From contig CAVSFO010000016.1 of the NCBI GenBank assembly GCA_963727245.1, forward strand, positions 124,001 through 188,000: a DNA stretch of 64,000 bases, read 5' to 3'. This stretch comes from JBKQVT01 sp963727245. GTDB taxonomy: Bacteria > Planctomycetota > Planctomycetia > Pirellulales > Thermoguttaceae. A program made the translations under genes and the position numbers. The notes beneath the pieces are model-generated. The model worked only from the letters and a program-made list of their open reading frames with translations. It was not told the origin of the DNA and did no database searches. The stretch's first letter is position 1, and each line of letters starts with the position of its first letter. Below are positions 50,801 through 59,239 of this stretch, piece by piece.

Positions 50801-52465
50801 GACGGAAGGGACGGCTGGGCTGATTGTCAGGCCGCTGGTGCCGGGCGTCGTGATGATCCCCGGGCTGCCCGGGCTCACGACCACCTGCTCGTTGGCGGCG
50901 TTGATGTCCGAGGCGCCGCCGTTGTTCGCGTCACCGTTGTACACGGCATCCCATTGGTAGGTCCCCGTCACCGTGCCCGCGGTCGGCAGCGTGTAACCGG
51001 TCGGCGTGCTATAGCTGCCATCGCCGTTGACCGTGGCCGTCTCCGTGTCGACCAGGGCGGTCCCCTGGTAGAGCGTGAAGGTGATCGTCCCGGTCGGAGA
51101 GTACCCGCCTGAGAGCAGCGCGGTGTCGGCCAAGGTCATCGGGTTGGTGCCCAGCGTCACGCTGGTCATGTTGGGCGTCGTGGCGATTGCCGGGCTGGCC
51201 GGGCTCACGAGCACCTGTTCGTTCGGGGCGTTGATGTCCGAGGCCCCGTTGTTGTTCGCGCCACCGCTGTACGTGGCATCCCACTGGTACACCCCGATCA
51301 CCGTGCCCGTGGTCGGCAGCGTGTAGCCGGTCGGCGTGCTATAGCTGCCATCGCCGTTGACCGTGGCCGTCTCCGTGTCCACCAGGGTGGTCCCCTGGTA
51401 GAGCGTGAAGGTGATCGTCCCGGTCGGAGAGTACCCGGCCGAGAGCACCGCCGTGTCGGTCAAGGTCATCGGGTTGCCGCCCAGCGTCACGCTGGTCATG
51501 TTGGGCATCGTGGTGATCGCCGGGCTGGCCGGGCTGACGAGCACCTGCTCGTTCGAGGCGTTGATGTCCGAGGCCCCGCCGTTGTTGGCGTTCCCGCTGT
51601 ACGTGGCGTCCCACTGGTACGTCCCCGTCGCCGTGCCCGTGCTCGGCAGCGCGTAGCCGGTCGGCGTGCTATAGCCGCCGTCGCCATTGACGGCCGCCGT
51701 TTCCGTGTCCACCAGGGTCGTCCCGTGGTAGAGCGTGAAGGTGATCGTCCCGGTCGGGGAGCTGCCGCCCGAGAGCATCGCCGTGTCGGTCAAGGTCAGC
51801 GGGTTGGCGCCCAGCGTCACGCTGGTCGCGTTGGGCGCCGTGGTGATCGACGGAAGCTTGGGGATGGCGCCGATATAGCCGTCTGCCGCGCCTTGGAAGT
51901 TCGACTGGAAATTGGTGAAGTTCGAGCTGCTGCTGACGTTGGTGACGCCCAGGTCGTAACCCGTGAAGTCACTCGCCAACGAGCCGCCGGTGATCGTGAA
52001 GCGGAAATCGAAATCGGCGGGATTCCCCGCCTGGGAGCCGAATTGTGTGCATTGGCCCGTCAGCAGAGGCGCCGTGTAGGTTTGGCTGCCGACGGTCACC
52101 TGGCCATCGACGATGAGATCGGTGGACGTGCCCGGCCCGATCAGATTGCCAGAGTTGTTCACCTCGATCGCGATGCGCACGTCGTAGGGTTCGTTAGCCG
52201 AGTTGGGATTCGTCATCCGGTAACTGCTGGTTGCTGACGTGTAGAGCCGTATGTCGTTGCCGCTGAGATCGAAGGTGTGGCTGCTCGACTGGTAGTTCAC
52301 CGTACCCGTCGTATCGTAGTTGATATACGGGTAGGGATTGAGCGTAATCCCCAGCAACGACAGCAGCCTGCGGTCTTCCAGGGGCTCCAGGACCAGTTGG
52401 CGGGCGAATTGGCCAAGGAAATGCGGCCGAGATCGCCGGCCGCGGCGCGAATGTGAGCGTGCCAT
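44824..52465 (-). CDS. Giant surface protein: LEPR-XLL, Ig-like repeats, DUF11 repeats, sedolisin domain
   Basis: About 2,545 residues. The N terminus has LEPLEDRRLLS (LEPR-XLL). Eight Ig-like units of ~110 residues follow (TNTTSVTLGTSPATLTDTA, QWDATYNGDANNGG type; period 330 bp). Then come DUF11 repeats (NTGAGTAYGVNVSD), a short NGYGN repeat, a C-terminal sedolisin-like S53 peptidase (ELEEALDVEWAHAVAPG, ASTGDYG, VGGTSLSAPCWAG) and a stalk. The Ser, Glu and Asp motif pattern fits S53. One frame change near 49953 joins the two large frames. It is probably secreted or surface-bound, a proteolytic adhesin-like protein. Met 52465 is preferred because the LEPR motif lies soon after. Confidence 0.82.
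47291..47365 (-). repeat. Five 15-bp tandem units inside the giant surface gene
   Basis: Units of GTAACCGTTGTTGCC type occur five times in a row and encode NGYGN and similar residues. Confidence 0.8.
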
Positions 52466-52586
52466 GAAAGCTACTCCTCGTTGAAGCCTCTGTGAAACCA
52501 GCCTTCGTAGCCGACCGAGAGACGCATCCAACCCAGAAAACGGATATGGATGAGCGGAAGGCGACTTGAATCCAAAAAGCAAAAAG

Positions 52587-53315
52587 CTAACGCCTTATGG
52601 GAATCGCCGGCCCGGCTTCCAAACCTCTGCGCCGCCGAGATCGAAGAAACACCAGCATGCCCAACGCGACGAGACAACCGCCGTATGCGGTCGTGCTCGG
52701 TTCAGGAATGGCGTATGCCGCGTAAACATCCATCTTCCAAAACGGCGTGCCACTGCCGTGGTTAAGGTCGGTCAATTGGAGATCAACATAGTCGCCGAAC
52801 ACCGATTGCAGGTCCCCCCCGGTCGTCGCGACGATGAAATCGTAACTGCTTCCAGCCTCGTAAGCCGTCACGTTGCCGGTCAGAAGCGTGCCGGAGTCCC
52901 AAATATAGGAAAATGACGGGTCCCAGATCGCCCCCGCGATGGTGAAATCAGGGCTGTTGGGGACGCCACTCAAGGTGTCGGGGCCGGACAGGTTGACCAG
53001 TAAGCTCAACGATCCGTTGGAATTCTGGTTGCCGTCCGTTGGGGTGACATAGTCAAGAGTCGATGAGTCGGGCGAATACAACTGCACGCCGCCTGCATCG
53101 GAATCGCTTGTGCCGGCGGTTACTGAAAACTGCAAACCGCTCAACGTGACCGTCATGGGCGCATACACCGCAAAAGTCGGAAATCCGGTCGTATAAGAAC
53201 TCAGGATATCCGCTGAGGCGGAGCGGGGGACCACCACTGCCGTCGCCGCAAGCAAGCACGTTGCAATCCAACAAACAGGGAGCCGCGCAATCCTGATGTC
53301 CATCATCGCCCTCAT
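52587..53315 (-). CDS. Small PEP-CTERM surface protein
   Basis: The 242-residue protein has a signal peptide (LPVCWIATCLLAATAVVVP), a Ser/Thr/Asp-rich beta domain, and the PEP-CTERM tail AIPEPSTTAYGGCLVALGML followed by RSRRRR. An exosortase should process it. It lies immediately upstream of the giant surface protein gene on the same strand, so they may be co-expressed. Met 53315 or the Met pair near 53303 could be the start. Confidence 0.78.
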   Translation of the reverse strand: MRAMMDIRIARLPVCWIATCLLAATAVVVPRSASADILSSYTTGFPTFAVYAPMTVTLSGLQFSVTAGTSDSDAGGVQLYSPDSSTLDYVTPTDGNQNSNGSLSLLVNLSGPDTLSGVPNSPDFTIAGAIWDPSFSYIWDSGTLLTGNVTAYEAGSSYDFIVATTGGDLQSVFGDYVDLQLTDLNHGSGTPFWKMDVYAAYAIPEPSTTAYGGCLVALGMLVFLRSRRRRGLEAGPAIPIRR

Positions 53316-53726
53316 TGCGTTAAGTGCCTGCCAGCCAATTTTCAGCCGCTGTTATAACGTGCCTTGATTAGGCCACAGCGTCGTTTTTTTGTCAAGGACT
53401 TTGTTGTTAATTTGGCACTTGTCGCAACCGATCTGAACCCACACCGAGGAATCGAGCAAGGCGCGGCCGGTCTTCGCTCATCCGTAACACGTTCTGTGGA
53501 TTAGCTTTGTGGTTTGCACCCAACGTACAGTGGGGCAGCTATACCATTCTGGAGGTGCGTTGCAGGGCGGACCAACGGAGCGTTTTTCACAGTCGCTCCT
53601 GCATGGGAACCACCTGCCGCCACCCGGGAAGCCCTGTATGGAACGCAACGATACCCCCCCCCGAGTCTCATACACCCGAGGGTTCTCTTGTCCTTTCCGC
53701 GACAAGAAGTTGCGCGCCGTGGGCTG
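53316..53726. other. Intergenic region between PEP-CTERM gene and rplT
   Basis: No gene is supported in this 411-bp stretch. Short open frames on both strands lack similarity. It includes the upstream region of the PEP-CTERM gene. Confidence 0.35.
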
Positions 53727-54083
53727 CTAGGCCCCGACGGCTTCCTTGGCGGCCGCGACCACCTGGTCGAAGGCGGCCGGATCGCTGACCGCCCAGTCGG
53801 CCAGGATCTTGCGGTCCAGGCCGATGTTGGCTTTGCTCAGGGCACAGATGAACTCGCTGTAGCGCCAGCCGCGCTGGCGGACCGCGGCGTTGATGCGGAT
53901 GATCCACAGGCTGCGGAACTCCCGCTTGCGATTGCGGCGGTCGCGGTAGGCGTAGACGCCGGCGCGCGTGAGCGTTTCCTTGGCCGTCCGCACCAGCTTG
54001 CGCCGGGCGCCGACGAACCCCTTCACCTTGCGAAAGAGGCGCTTCTTGGCCTGATTTCTGGCCGCACCCTTGACCGTTCTCAT
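53727..54083 (-). CDS. rplT: 50S ribosomal protein L20
   Basis: The 118-residue protein has the L20 pattern RNQAKKRLFRKVKGFVGARR, YAYRDRRNRKREFRSLWI and INAAVRQRGWRYSEFI. L20 binds 23S rRNA in early 50S assembly. It is encoded downstream of rpmI on the same strand, as usual, with about 175 bp and a palindrome between. infC, normally the first gene of this operon, is not present here. Intact. Confidence 0.96.
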   Translation of the reverse strand: MRTVKGAARNQAKKRLFRKVKGFVGARRKLVRTAKETLTRAGVYAYRDRRNRKREFRSLWIIRINAAVRQRGWRYSEFICALSKANIGLDRKILADWAVSDPAAFDQVVAAAKEAVGA

Positions 54084-54161
54084 GGCATTCCTTCGTCGCT
54101 ACGTTCGGGAACCAGGCCGCTCCACCTCGGAGCCGTTCGACCGCCCGTCCCGTTTGCCGCT

Positions 54162-54240
54162 GGGAAAAAGGTGACAGGCACCATTTGTGCGAAGCACCCT
54201 ACGGGCCGTTCCGGCAAATGGTGCCTGTCACCTTTTTCCC
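54162..54240. repeat. Perfect 26-bp inverted repeat between rpmI and rplT
   Basis: Arms at 54162-54187 and 54215-54240 are exact complements (core GGTGACAGGCACC) around a 27-base loop. It is a distinct family from the GGGACTGTCCC elements, and its position within a ribosomal operon could affect transcription or mRNA processing. Confidence 0.85.
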
Positions 54241-54260
54241 TCCTCGTTTGCCGCCGCCCG

Positions 54261-54464
54261 CTAGTAGCTGTACGCTCCCAGGGCCGCGCAGATCTTCTGC
54301 GCCTCGACCGTCTTGACCACGGCCGTGCCGCGGAGATTACGCTTCTGCTTGTGCGTCTTTCGCGTGGCCAGATGGCTGGTGCCGGCGTGGCGATGCTTCG
54401 GCTTCCCCTTGGAGGAGAGGCGGAAGCGTTTCTTCGTCCCCTTGTGGGTCTTCATCTTCGGCAT
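54261..54464 (-). CDS. rpmI: 50S ribosomal protein L35
   Basis: The 67-residue basic protein matches L35 (PKMKTHKGTKKRFRLSSKGK, KRNLRGTAVV, KKICAALGAYSY-like end). It is the usual upstream partner of rplT. Intact. The start ATG at 54464 is preceded by intergenic repeats, not by infC. Confidence 0.95.
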   Translation of the reverse strand: MPKMKTHKGTKKRFRLSSKGKPKHRHAGTSHLATRKTHKQKRNLRGTAVVKTVEAQKICAALGAYSY

Positions 54465-54832
54465 GACTGGCTGCTACCTTCCCAAAGTCACGGGCAAACT
54501 ACAGGACCCCTCATTATAAAGCGGTCCCCGGCGTCTTGAAAAGGGGGAATGCCGGAAAAAGACCGCCCACGGCGTGCAATCCCGGGTGGCCCCGATAGCT
54601 ACCCGGGGTGGCCCCGATAGCTCGCTATCGGGGCGGCGAAGCCGCAAGAGGGGCCTCAATACACCGCGAAAGCCTCTTGTGCCTGCGGCACCCCGATAGC
54701 AAAGCTATCGGGGCCACCCACGAAGCCGCAAGAGGGGCCCCAATACGCCGCGAAAGCCTCTCGTGCCTGCGGCACCCCGATAGCAAAGCTATCGGGGCCA
54801 CCCGCGGAACACGCATTGCGCATGGGGGCACG
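54465..54832. repeat. Intergenic region with 84-bp tandem repeat and palindromes
   Basis: Two copies of an 84-bp unit occur, at about 54638-54721 and 54722-54805. Each contains CCCCGATAGCAAAGCTATCGG. A partial copy of the palindromic core (GTGGCCCCGATAGCT) precedes them. The region separates rpmI from the membrane-protein gene. No gene is supported. Confidence 0.8.
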
Positions 54833-55243
54833 CTACCCCCTTGCCAAGCGATACAGCCGCCGCAAAATCACGTAGAACGGCGGCAGATAAATAATGTCGG
54901 AAAAGAACACCACCACGGCAAACCAGAGCGGCAGCGGATGGGCCGCCAGCGGGGACACATACCAAAGCGCCGCCACCGAACTGATCGCCTTGCTCAAAAA
55001 TCCCAGCATGAGAATGTTGCGGTTCTCGACCGGGTTGGCGGCCACCAGCAAGTAACCCACCCCGAACAGCCCGACCAGGATGCCCATCACCTGCACGGGC
55101 AGGGCCAAGTCGGGCTTCTGCACGCCCAGCATCTTGAAGCCCTCGTGATAGAAGACGATCATGCCTGTTCCCGCCAGCAGGTTGAACACGCCGGCAAAAC
55201 GCAAGAGCACCGTCATCCAGAGCGACAAGGGTTTTGGTTTCAT
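54833..55243 (-). CDS. Small four-helix membrane protein
   Basis: The 136-residue protein has four hydrophobic stretches (FAGVFNLLAGTGMIVF, VMGILVGLFGVGYLLVA, LGFLSKAISSVAALW, LWFAVVVFFSDIIYLPPF). I do not recognise it more precisely. Met 55243 begins MKPKPLSLWMTVLLRF; the upstream open frame is not convincing. It is divergent from folD with ~140 bp between. Confidence 0.55.
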   Translation of the reverse strand: MKPKPLSLWMTVLLRFAGVFNLLAGTGMIVFYHEGFKMLGVQKPDLALPVQVMGILVGLFGVGYLLVAANPVENRNILMLGFLSKAISSVAALWYVSPLAAHPLPLWFAVVVFFSDIIYLPPFYVILRRLYRLARG

Positions 55244-55384
55244 GACAGCAGATAAATAGGAGGCTGTGGTGGGGCTCGCGACCATGCTGCGCACGGTGCC
55301 CCTCGACCCACCCCACGATTTCTGGGCCCCTGGCCGCTCCAGCCCGACCCAATTACAATGGGTCCTTGCACTTTGGAGAACATC

Positions 55385-56248
55385 ATGACAGCAGCCATCT
55401 TGGACGGCAAGGCCCTAGCGGCGCAGATCCGCGGGGAAATCGCCCAGCAGTCCGCCCAGTTCAAACAACGGACCGGCGTCACCCCTTGCCTGGCCGCCGT
55501 GCTGGTGGGCGAAAATCCCGCCAGCCAGTCCTATGTCCGCAGCAAGCAGAAGGCCTGCCAGCAGGCAGGAATGACCAGCCAGTTGCACTGCCCCTCCGCC
55601 GCAAGCTCGACCGAAGACCTGCTGGGACTCATCGACCGGCTCAATCGCGACCCGGCGGTCCACGGCATCCTCGTGCAGTTGCCGCTGCCCAAGGGAATCG
55701 ACGAATTGCGGGTGCTGGAGGCCATCAGCCCGCTGAAGGACGTCGATGCCTTGCACCCGGAAAGCGTGGGGCGGATCGTCCAGGGCCGGCCGCGGTTCCT
55801 CCCCTGCACGCCACACGGCATTCAGCAGTTGCTGCTGCGCAACCACATCGAGATTGCCGGCCGCCATGCCGTCGTCGTGGGACGCAGCGACATCGTGGGC
55901 AAGCCCATCGCCGTGATGCTCATGCAACGCGGCCGCGGCGGCGATGCCACCGTGACCGTCTGCCACAGCCGCACCCCCGACCTCGCCGCCGTCACGCGTA
56001 CGGCCGACATCCTCATCGTCGCCATCGGCCGGACCAAACTGATCACCGCCGATATGGTCAAGCCGGGGGCGGTGGTGATCGACGTGGGCATCAATCGCAC
56101 GGAGGCCGGCCTGGTAGGCGACGTTGACTTTGAGGGCGTCAAGGAAGTGGCCGGCTACATCACGCCCGTCCCCGGCGGCGTCGGCCCCTTGACCGTGACC
56201 ATGCTCTTGCACAACACGCTGCTGGCCGCCGCGCTGCAAACGAAATAG
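55385..56248 (+). CDS. folD: Methylenetetrahydrofolate dehydrogenase/cyclohydrolase
   Basis: FolD oxidises 5,10-methylene-THF and hydrolyses the methenyl form in one-carbon metabolism. The 287-residue protein has VGENPASQSYVRSKQKAC with the catalytic Lys, VQLPLPKGID, and the nucleotide-binding GRSDIVGKPIAVML. Length is typical. Met 55385 starts MTAAILDGKALAAQ, which is family-like. Intact. Confidence 0.95.
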   Translation: MTAAILDGKALAAQIRGEIAQQSAQFKQRTGVTPCLAAVLVGENPASQSYVRSKQKACQQAGMTSQLHCPSAASSTEDLLGLIDRLNRDPAVHGILVQLPLPKGIDELRVLEAISPLKDVDALHPESVGRIVQGRPRFLPCTPHGIQQLLLRNHIEIAGRHAVVVGRSDIVGKPIAVMLMQRGRGGDATVTVCHSRTPDLAAVTRTADILIVAIGRTKLITADMVKPGAVVIDVGINRTEAGLVGDVDFEGVKEVAGYITPVPGGVGPLTVTMLLHNTLLAAALQTK

Positions 56249-56339
56249 CCCTCAACCCTTGTGCGGCCGGACGCCGATAAGCGCGTATATGTGGCGCTAG
56301 CGGAATTCCACGAGCAACGCCGCCGCCAGGGATGGGGAA

Positions 56340-57838
56340 ATGCTCGTCATCATCAGCGATCTGCATCTGAACGACGGCACGACCGGCGCAACCCTTGCAC
56401 CCGGCGCAGCCTCCCTATTCATCCAACGGCTCAGAGAAACCGCCCTGAGCGCCTCCTGGCGGGCCGACGGCGCCTACCGACCCGTCGAACGCATCGACCT
56501 GGTCCTCTTGGGCGACACGTTCGATCTGCTCCACTCCGAGCATTGGCGGGCCGCACCGACGGTCCGCCCTTGGGGCGATCTCCACGCGCCGGAATTCTTT
56601 GACCAGATTGCCACGATTACCAAGGGCATTCTGACGCAAAATCAGGAGTCGCTGGCCATGTTCCGCGCCGTGGCGGCGGAGTCGGCGATAACCTTGCCGC
56701 CGATGTTGCGTCTGGCGCGGCCTGCCCAGCCGTCGGACGAGCAGCCGGTCAGCGTCCGCATCCACTACATGGTGGGAAACCACGACTGGTTCCTCCATGT
56801 CGCCGGCGCCGATACGATGTCTTGCGGCAGGCGGTGGCCGCGCAGATGGGGCTGGCCAGCCGGCCCGATCGGCCGTTTCCCCACGACATCACCGAGAGCG
56901 ATGAGTTGTTGCAGACGATGCGCCGCCACAAGGTGACGGCCCGGCACGGCGACATCTACGATCCGCTGAGCTTCGAGGGCGACCGCGACGCCAGCAGCCT
57001 CAGCGACGCCATTGTCATCGACCTGGTCGGCCGCTTCGCCGCCGAAGTGGAGGCGGCCATGGGCGATTCGCTGCCGGTGGCGACGCTCTTGGAACTCCGT
57101 GAACTGGACCATCTGCGCCCGCTGCTCCTGGTGCCCGTCTGGCTCGACGGACTGTTGGAGCGGACCTGTCCGGCCCTGGCGATGCGGAAGCGCGTCAAGA
57201 CGCTCTGGGACCGCCTGGCCGACGAGTTCCTCTCCGGCGCCTTCGTCCGCCAGCGCGACCATTGGAATGCGCCCGACCTGGTCGACGGCCTGGCCCGGGC
57301 GTTGAAATACAGCAAGCGGACCTCCAGCGGCTGGAGCAGCGCCATCCTGCAATGGCTGCAAAAGATTCGCGGCGCCGAGAGCCCCTCCTATTATCCGCAC
57401 GCCCTGAGCGAAGCCGATTTCCGCAATCGCCGGGCGAAGCACGTGGTCTACGGGCACACGCACGCCGCCCAGTGTCTGCCCCTGGATGCCAGCTATGCCG
57501 AGGGCTGCGTGCTGGACCAGATGTATTTCAACGCCGGCACCTGGCGACGCGTCCACGGCCAGACGCTGTTCACCCCCGGCGGACACGAGTTCATCGCCTC
57601 CGACGCGATGACCTACCTGGCCTTCTTCCAAGGCGACGAGCGCGGCGGCCGCCCCTACGAGACCTGGTCCGGCACGCTCGGGCACCAGCCCACCGAGATG
57701 ATCGTCCACCGCATCGATCCGGCGCGAGTCAACCCTGTGGCCGGCCGTGTCGTTTCCCCGTCCAGCCTGCCGGTCCACGCCCCGCACTTCGTCACCCGAC
57801 CCGGTCAATCCACCGGCCTGCCCGCCCGCCGGCGCTGA
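56340..57838 (+). CDS. Calcineurin-like metallophosphoesterase (frameshifted)
   Basis: The ~500-residue protein has the metallophosphoesterase motifs ISDLHL, LLGDTFDLL, VGNHDW and YGHTHAA, giving two-metal binding. The domain is unusually long, with an inserted helical region (ELDHLRPLLLVPVWLDG). A missing base or two-base shift near 56814 joins the frames (DTM..., then VLRQAVAAQMGL). The ribosome site GGGATGGGGA precedes Met 56340. It is probably a phosphatase or nuclease-like enzyme; the substrate is unknown. cutA follows. Confidence 0.8.
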
Positions 57839-57945
57839 GCCGAAAAGGCGGTGCGGCGGTTCTGCGGCGGGCTATAATTGCATGGGCGTGCCGGACAGGG
57901 GCCTGTTTCCCGTCGCCAACGTCGGAGCTGAGGAGTCTGGAGAAC

Positions 57946-58266
57946 ATGGCCGACTACATCCAGGTCATTACCACCACGACCAGCAAAGCCGAGGCGGAGG
58001 CCATCGCCCGCGCCTTGGTCGGCCAGCGGCTGGCGGCCTGTGTCCAGGTGTTGGGACCGATCGCCAGCACCTACTGGTGGCAAGGCAAGATCGAAACCAG
58101 CCAGGAATGGCAATGCTGGATCAAGAGCCGCCGCGATTTGTACGAGCAGATCGAACGGGCGATCCGCCAGGTCCATTCCTATGAAGTGCCGGAGATCCTG
58201 GCCATCCCGGTGGTGGCCGGCAGCGACAGCTTTTTGGCGTGGCTGGACGATGAGTTGAAGCGCTGA
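57946..58266 (+). CDS. cutA: Divalent-cation tolerance protein CutA
   Basis: The 106-residue protein matches CutA1 (QVITTTTSKAEAEAIARAL, AACVQVLGPIASTYWWQGKI, HSYEVPEILAIPV). CutA forms trimers and is linked to metal tolerance, with no defined reaction. The start Met 57946 gives the normal length; the frame is open further upstream but overlaps the previous gene. Intact. Confidence 0.93.
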   Translation: MADYIQVITTTTSKAEAEAIARALVGQRLAACVQVLGPIASTYWWQGKIETSQEWQCWIKSRRDLYEQIERAIRQVHSYEVPEILAIPVVAGSDSFLAWLDDELKR

Positions 58267-58478
58267 GGCCGCGCCGCAGCGTGCTCGATTTTTCAGCCGC
58301 CGGATGCCCCTGGCGGGCAGGCTCCAGGCCGAGAGCACGGCCGCATTCCCTGCGCCGCGGGTGGTCCGTCGCCACGCGGTCCGCCGCCGGTTGACAGCGG
58401 CCTGGGACGGTGGGAGAATTGCGCTCGTCCGACAGCAGGGACCTTGCCGGCTGGCGACCCGTGCCGGTGAAGATCGAG

Positions 58479-58552
58479 GGGCGATTAGCTCAGTTGGTTA
58501 GAGCACCAGCTCGACAAGCTGGGGGTCGGAGGTTCGAGCCCTCTATCGCCCA
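58479..58552 (+). tRNA. tRNA-Val (GAC anticodon)
   Basis: The acceptor stem GGGCGAT pairs with ATCGCCC, the D arm has GCTCAGTTGGTTAGAGC, and the T arm has GGTTCGAGCC. The anticodon loop reads TCGACAA within a CCAGC/GCTGG stem, giving anticodon GAC (Val). Position 33 is C rather than the near-invariant U, and 3' CCA is not encoded. The discriminator is A. Confidence 0.88.
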
Positions 58553-58627
58553 CTTAACGTAAGTTTCGCCGAATTCTGGAGTTAGGATACCTGTCGACGG
58601 TCGGCAGTGACGGCAACAAGTCCTTGC

Positions 58628-58649
58628 AAAACGGTACATCTACCGTTTT
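58628..58649. other. Perfect 9-bp hairpin downstream of tRNA-Val
   Basis: AAAACGGTA and TACCGTTTT pair around a CATC loop, 75 bp past the tRNA and before the integrase remnant. It could be a terminator or a recombination site arm. Confidence 0.45.
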
Positions 58650-58669
58650 ACAGGGTTTGCAGCCGTCCT

Positions 58670-58894
58670 ATGCCACATTCCAACCGTCCTCCTAGCTACC
58701 GTCTACACAAAGCCCGGAAGTGCGCCGTTGTCACGATCAACGGCCGGAATCGCTATCTGGGCCCCTACGGCCCTCCCGAAAGCCACGAGAAATACGCTCG
58801 GCTAATCGCCCAACGGCAGGCGAACGGGAAGGGGCTCGCTGCCATCGCCACCCCCTGCGAAAATGGGGAGCTTAGCGTCAACGGGCGGTCCTGA
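58670..58894 (+). pseudogene. Integrase (tyrosine recombinase) N-terminal remnant
   Basis: This ~74-residue frame starts MPHSNRPPSYRLHKARKCAV and has YLGPYGPPESHEKYARLIAQ, which resembles the N-terminal part of planctomycete tyrosine recombinases as I recall them. No catalytic Arg/His/Tyr domain follows, so it is truncated. It lies 117 bp after tRNA-Val, a typical integration site for such elements. The match is to a pattern I remember, so the call is moderate. Confidence 0.6.
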
Positions 58895-59239
58895 GTCGGC
58901 CTCGACCGGCTGCCTTCCATAGCGATCGCGTTCGCGTGCAGGGGCGCAAACGGGTGATCGGCGTGCAATGCCAGTTGCTCAGCGACGCGATGCGCGCTCT
59001 GGTCACCAAGGAAGAGAGCATCCAGGTCTTCGCCGCCCAGGAAACTTGTGGGACTTCGCTCCGCTCGTCCCGCCCGACCGGTGATTCCGCAACAGAAACG
59101 AATTCGGCGAGCCGTAGCGAGGAGTATTCGCCCTTCTTAGCGGACGGAGCGTCGGGGCCGGCTTCCATCCGCCCTCATCCTCTTCAGCCCTCACCTTCGG
59201 GCACCACCGTGGTGGTCGCTCCCGGCGGGAGAGGGGACT
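58895..59239. other. Region between integrase remnant and glutamate dehydrogenase gene
   Basis: No gene is supported. A GGGAGAGGGG element at about 59225-59236 belongs to the family seen near 8590 and 27200. The remaining open frames look like chance. Confidence 0.4.

Noticed and set aside
54590..54805. CRISPR array
   Set aside because: Only two direct copies with no spacer pattern; they contain hairpins and no cas gene is nearby.
58479..59239. Intact prophage or genomic island
   Set aside because: Only one truncated integrase is seen; no phage structural genes or second att site were found in the window.
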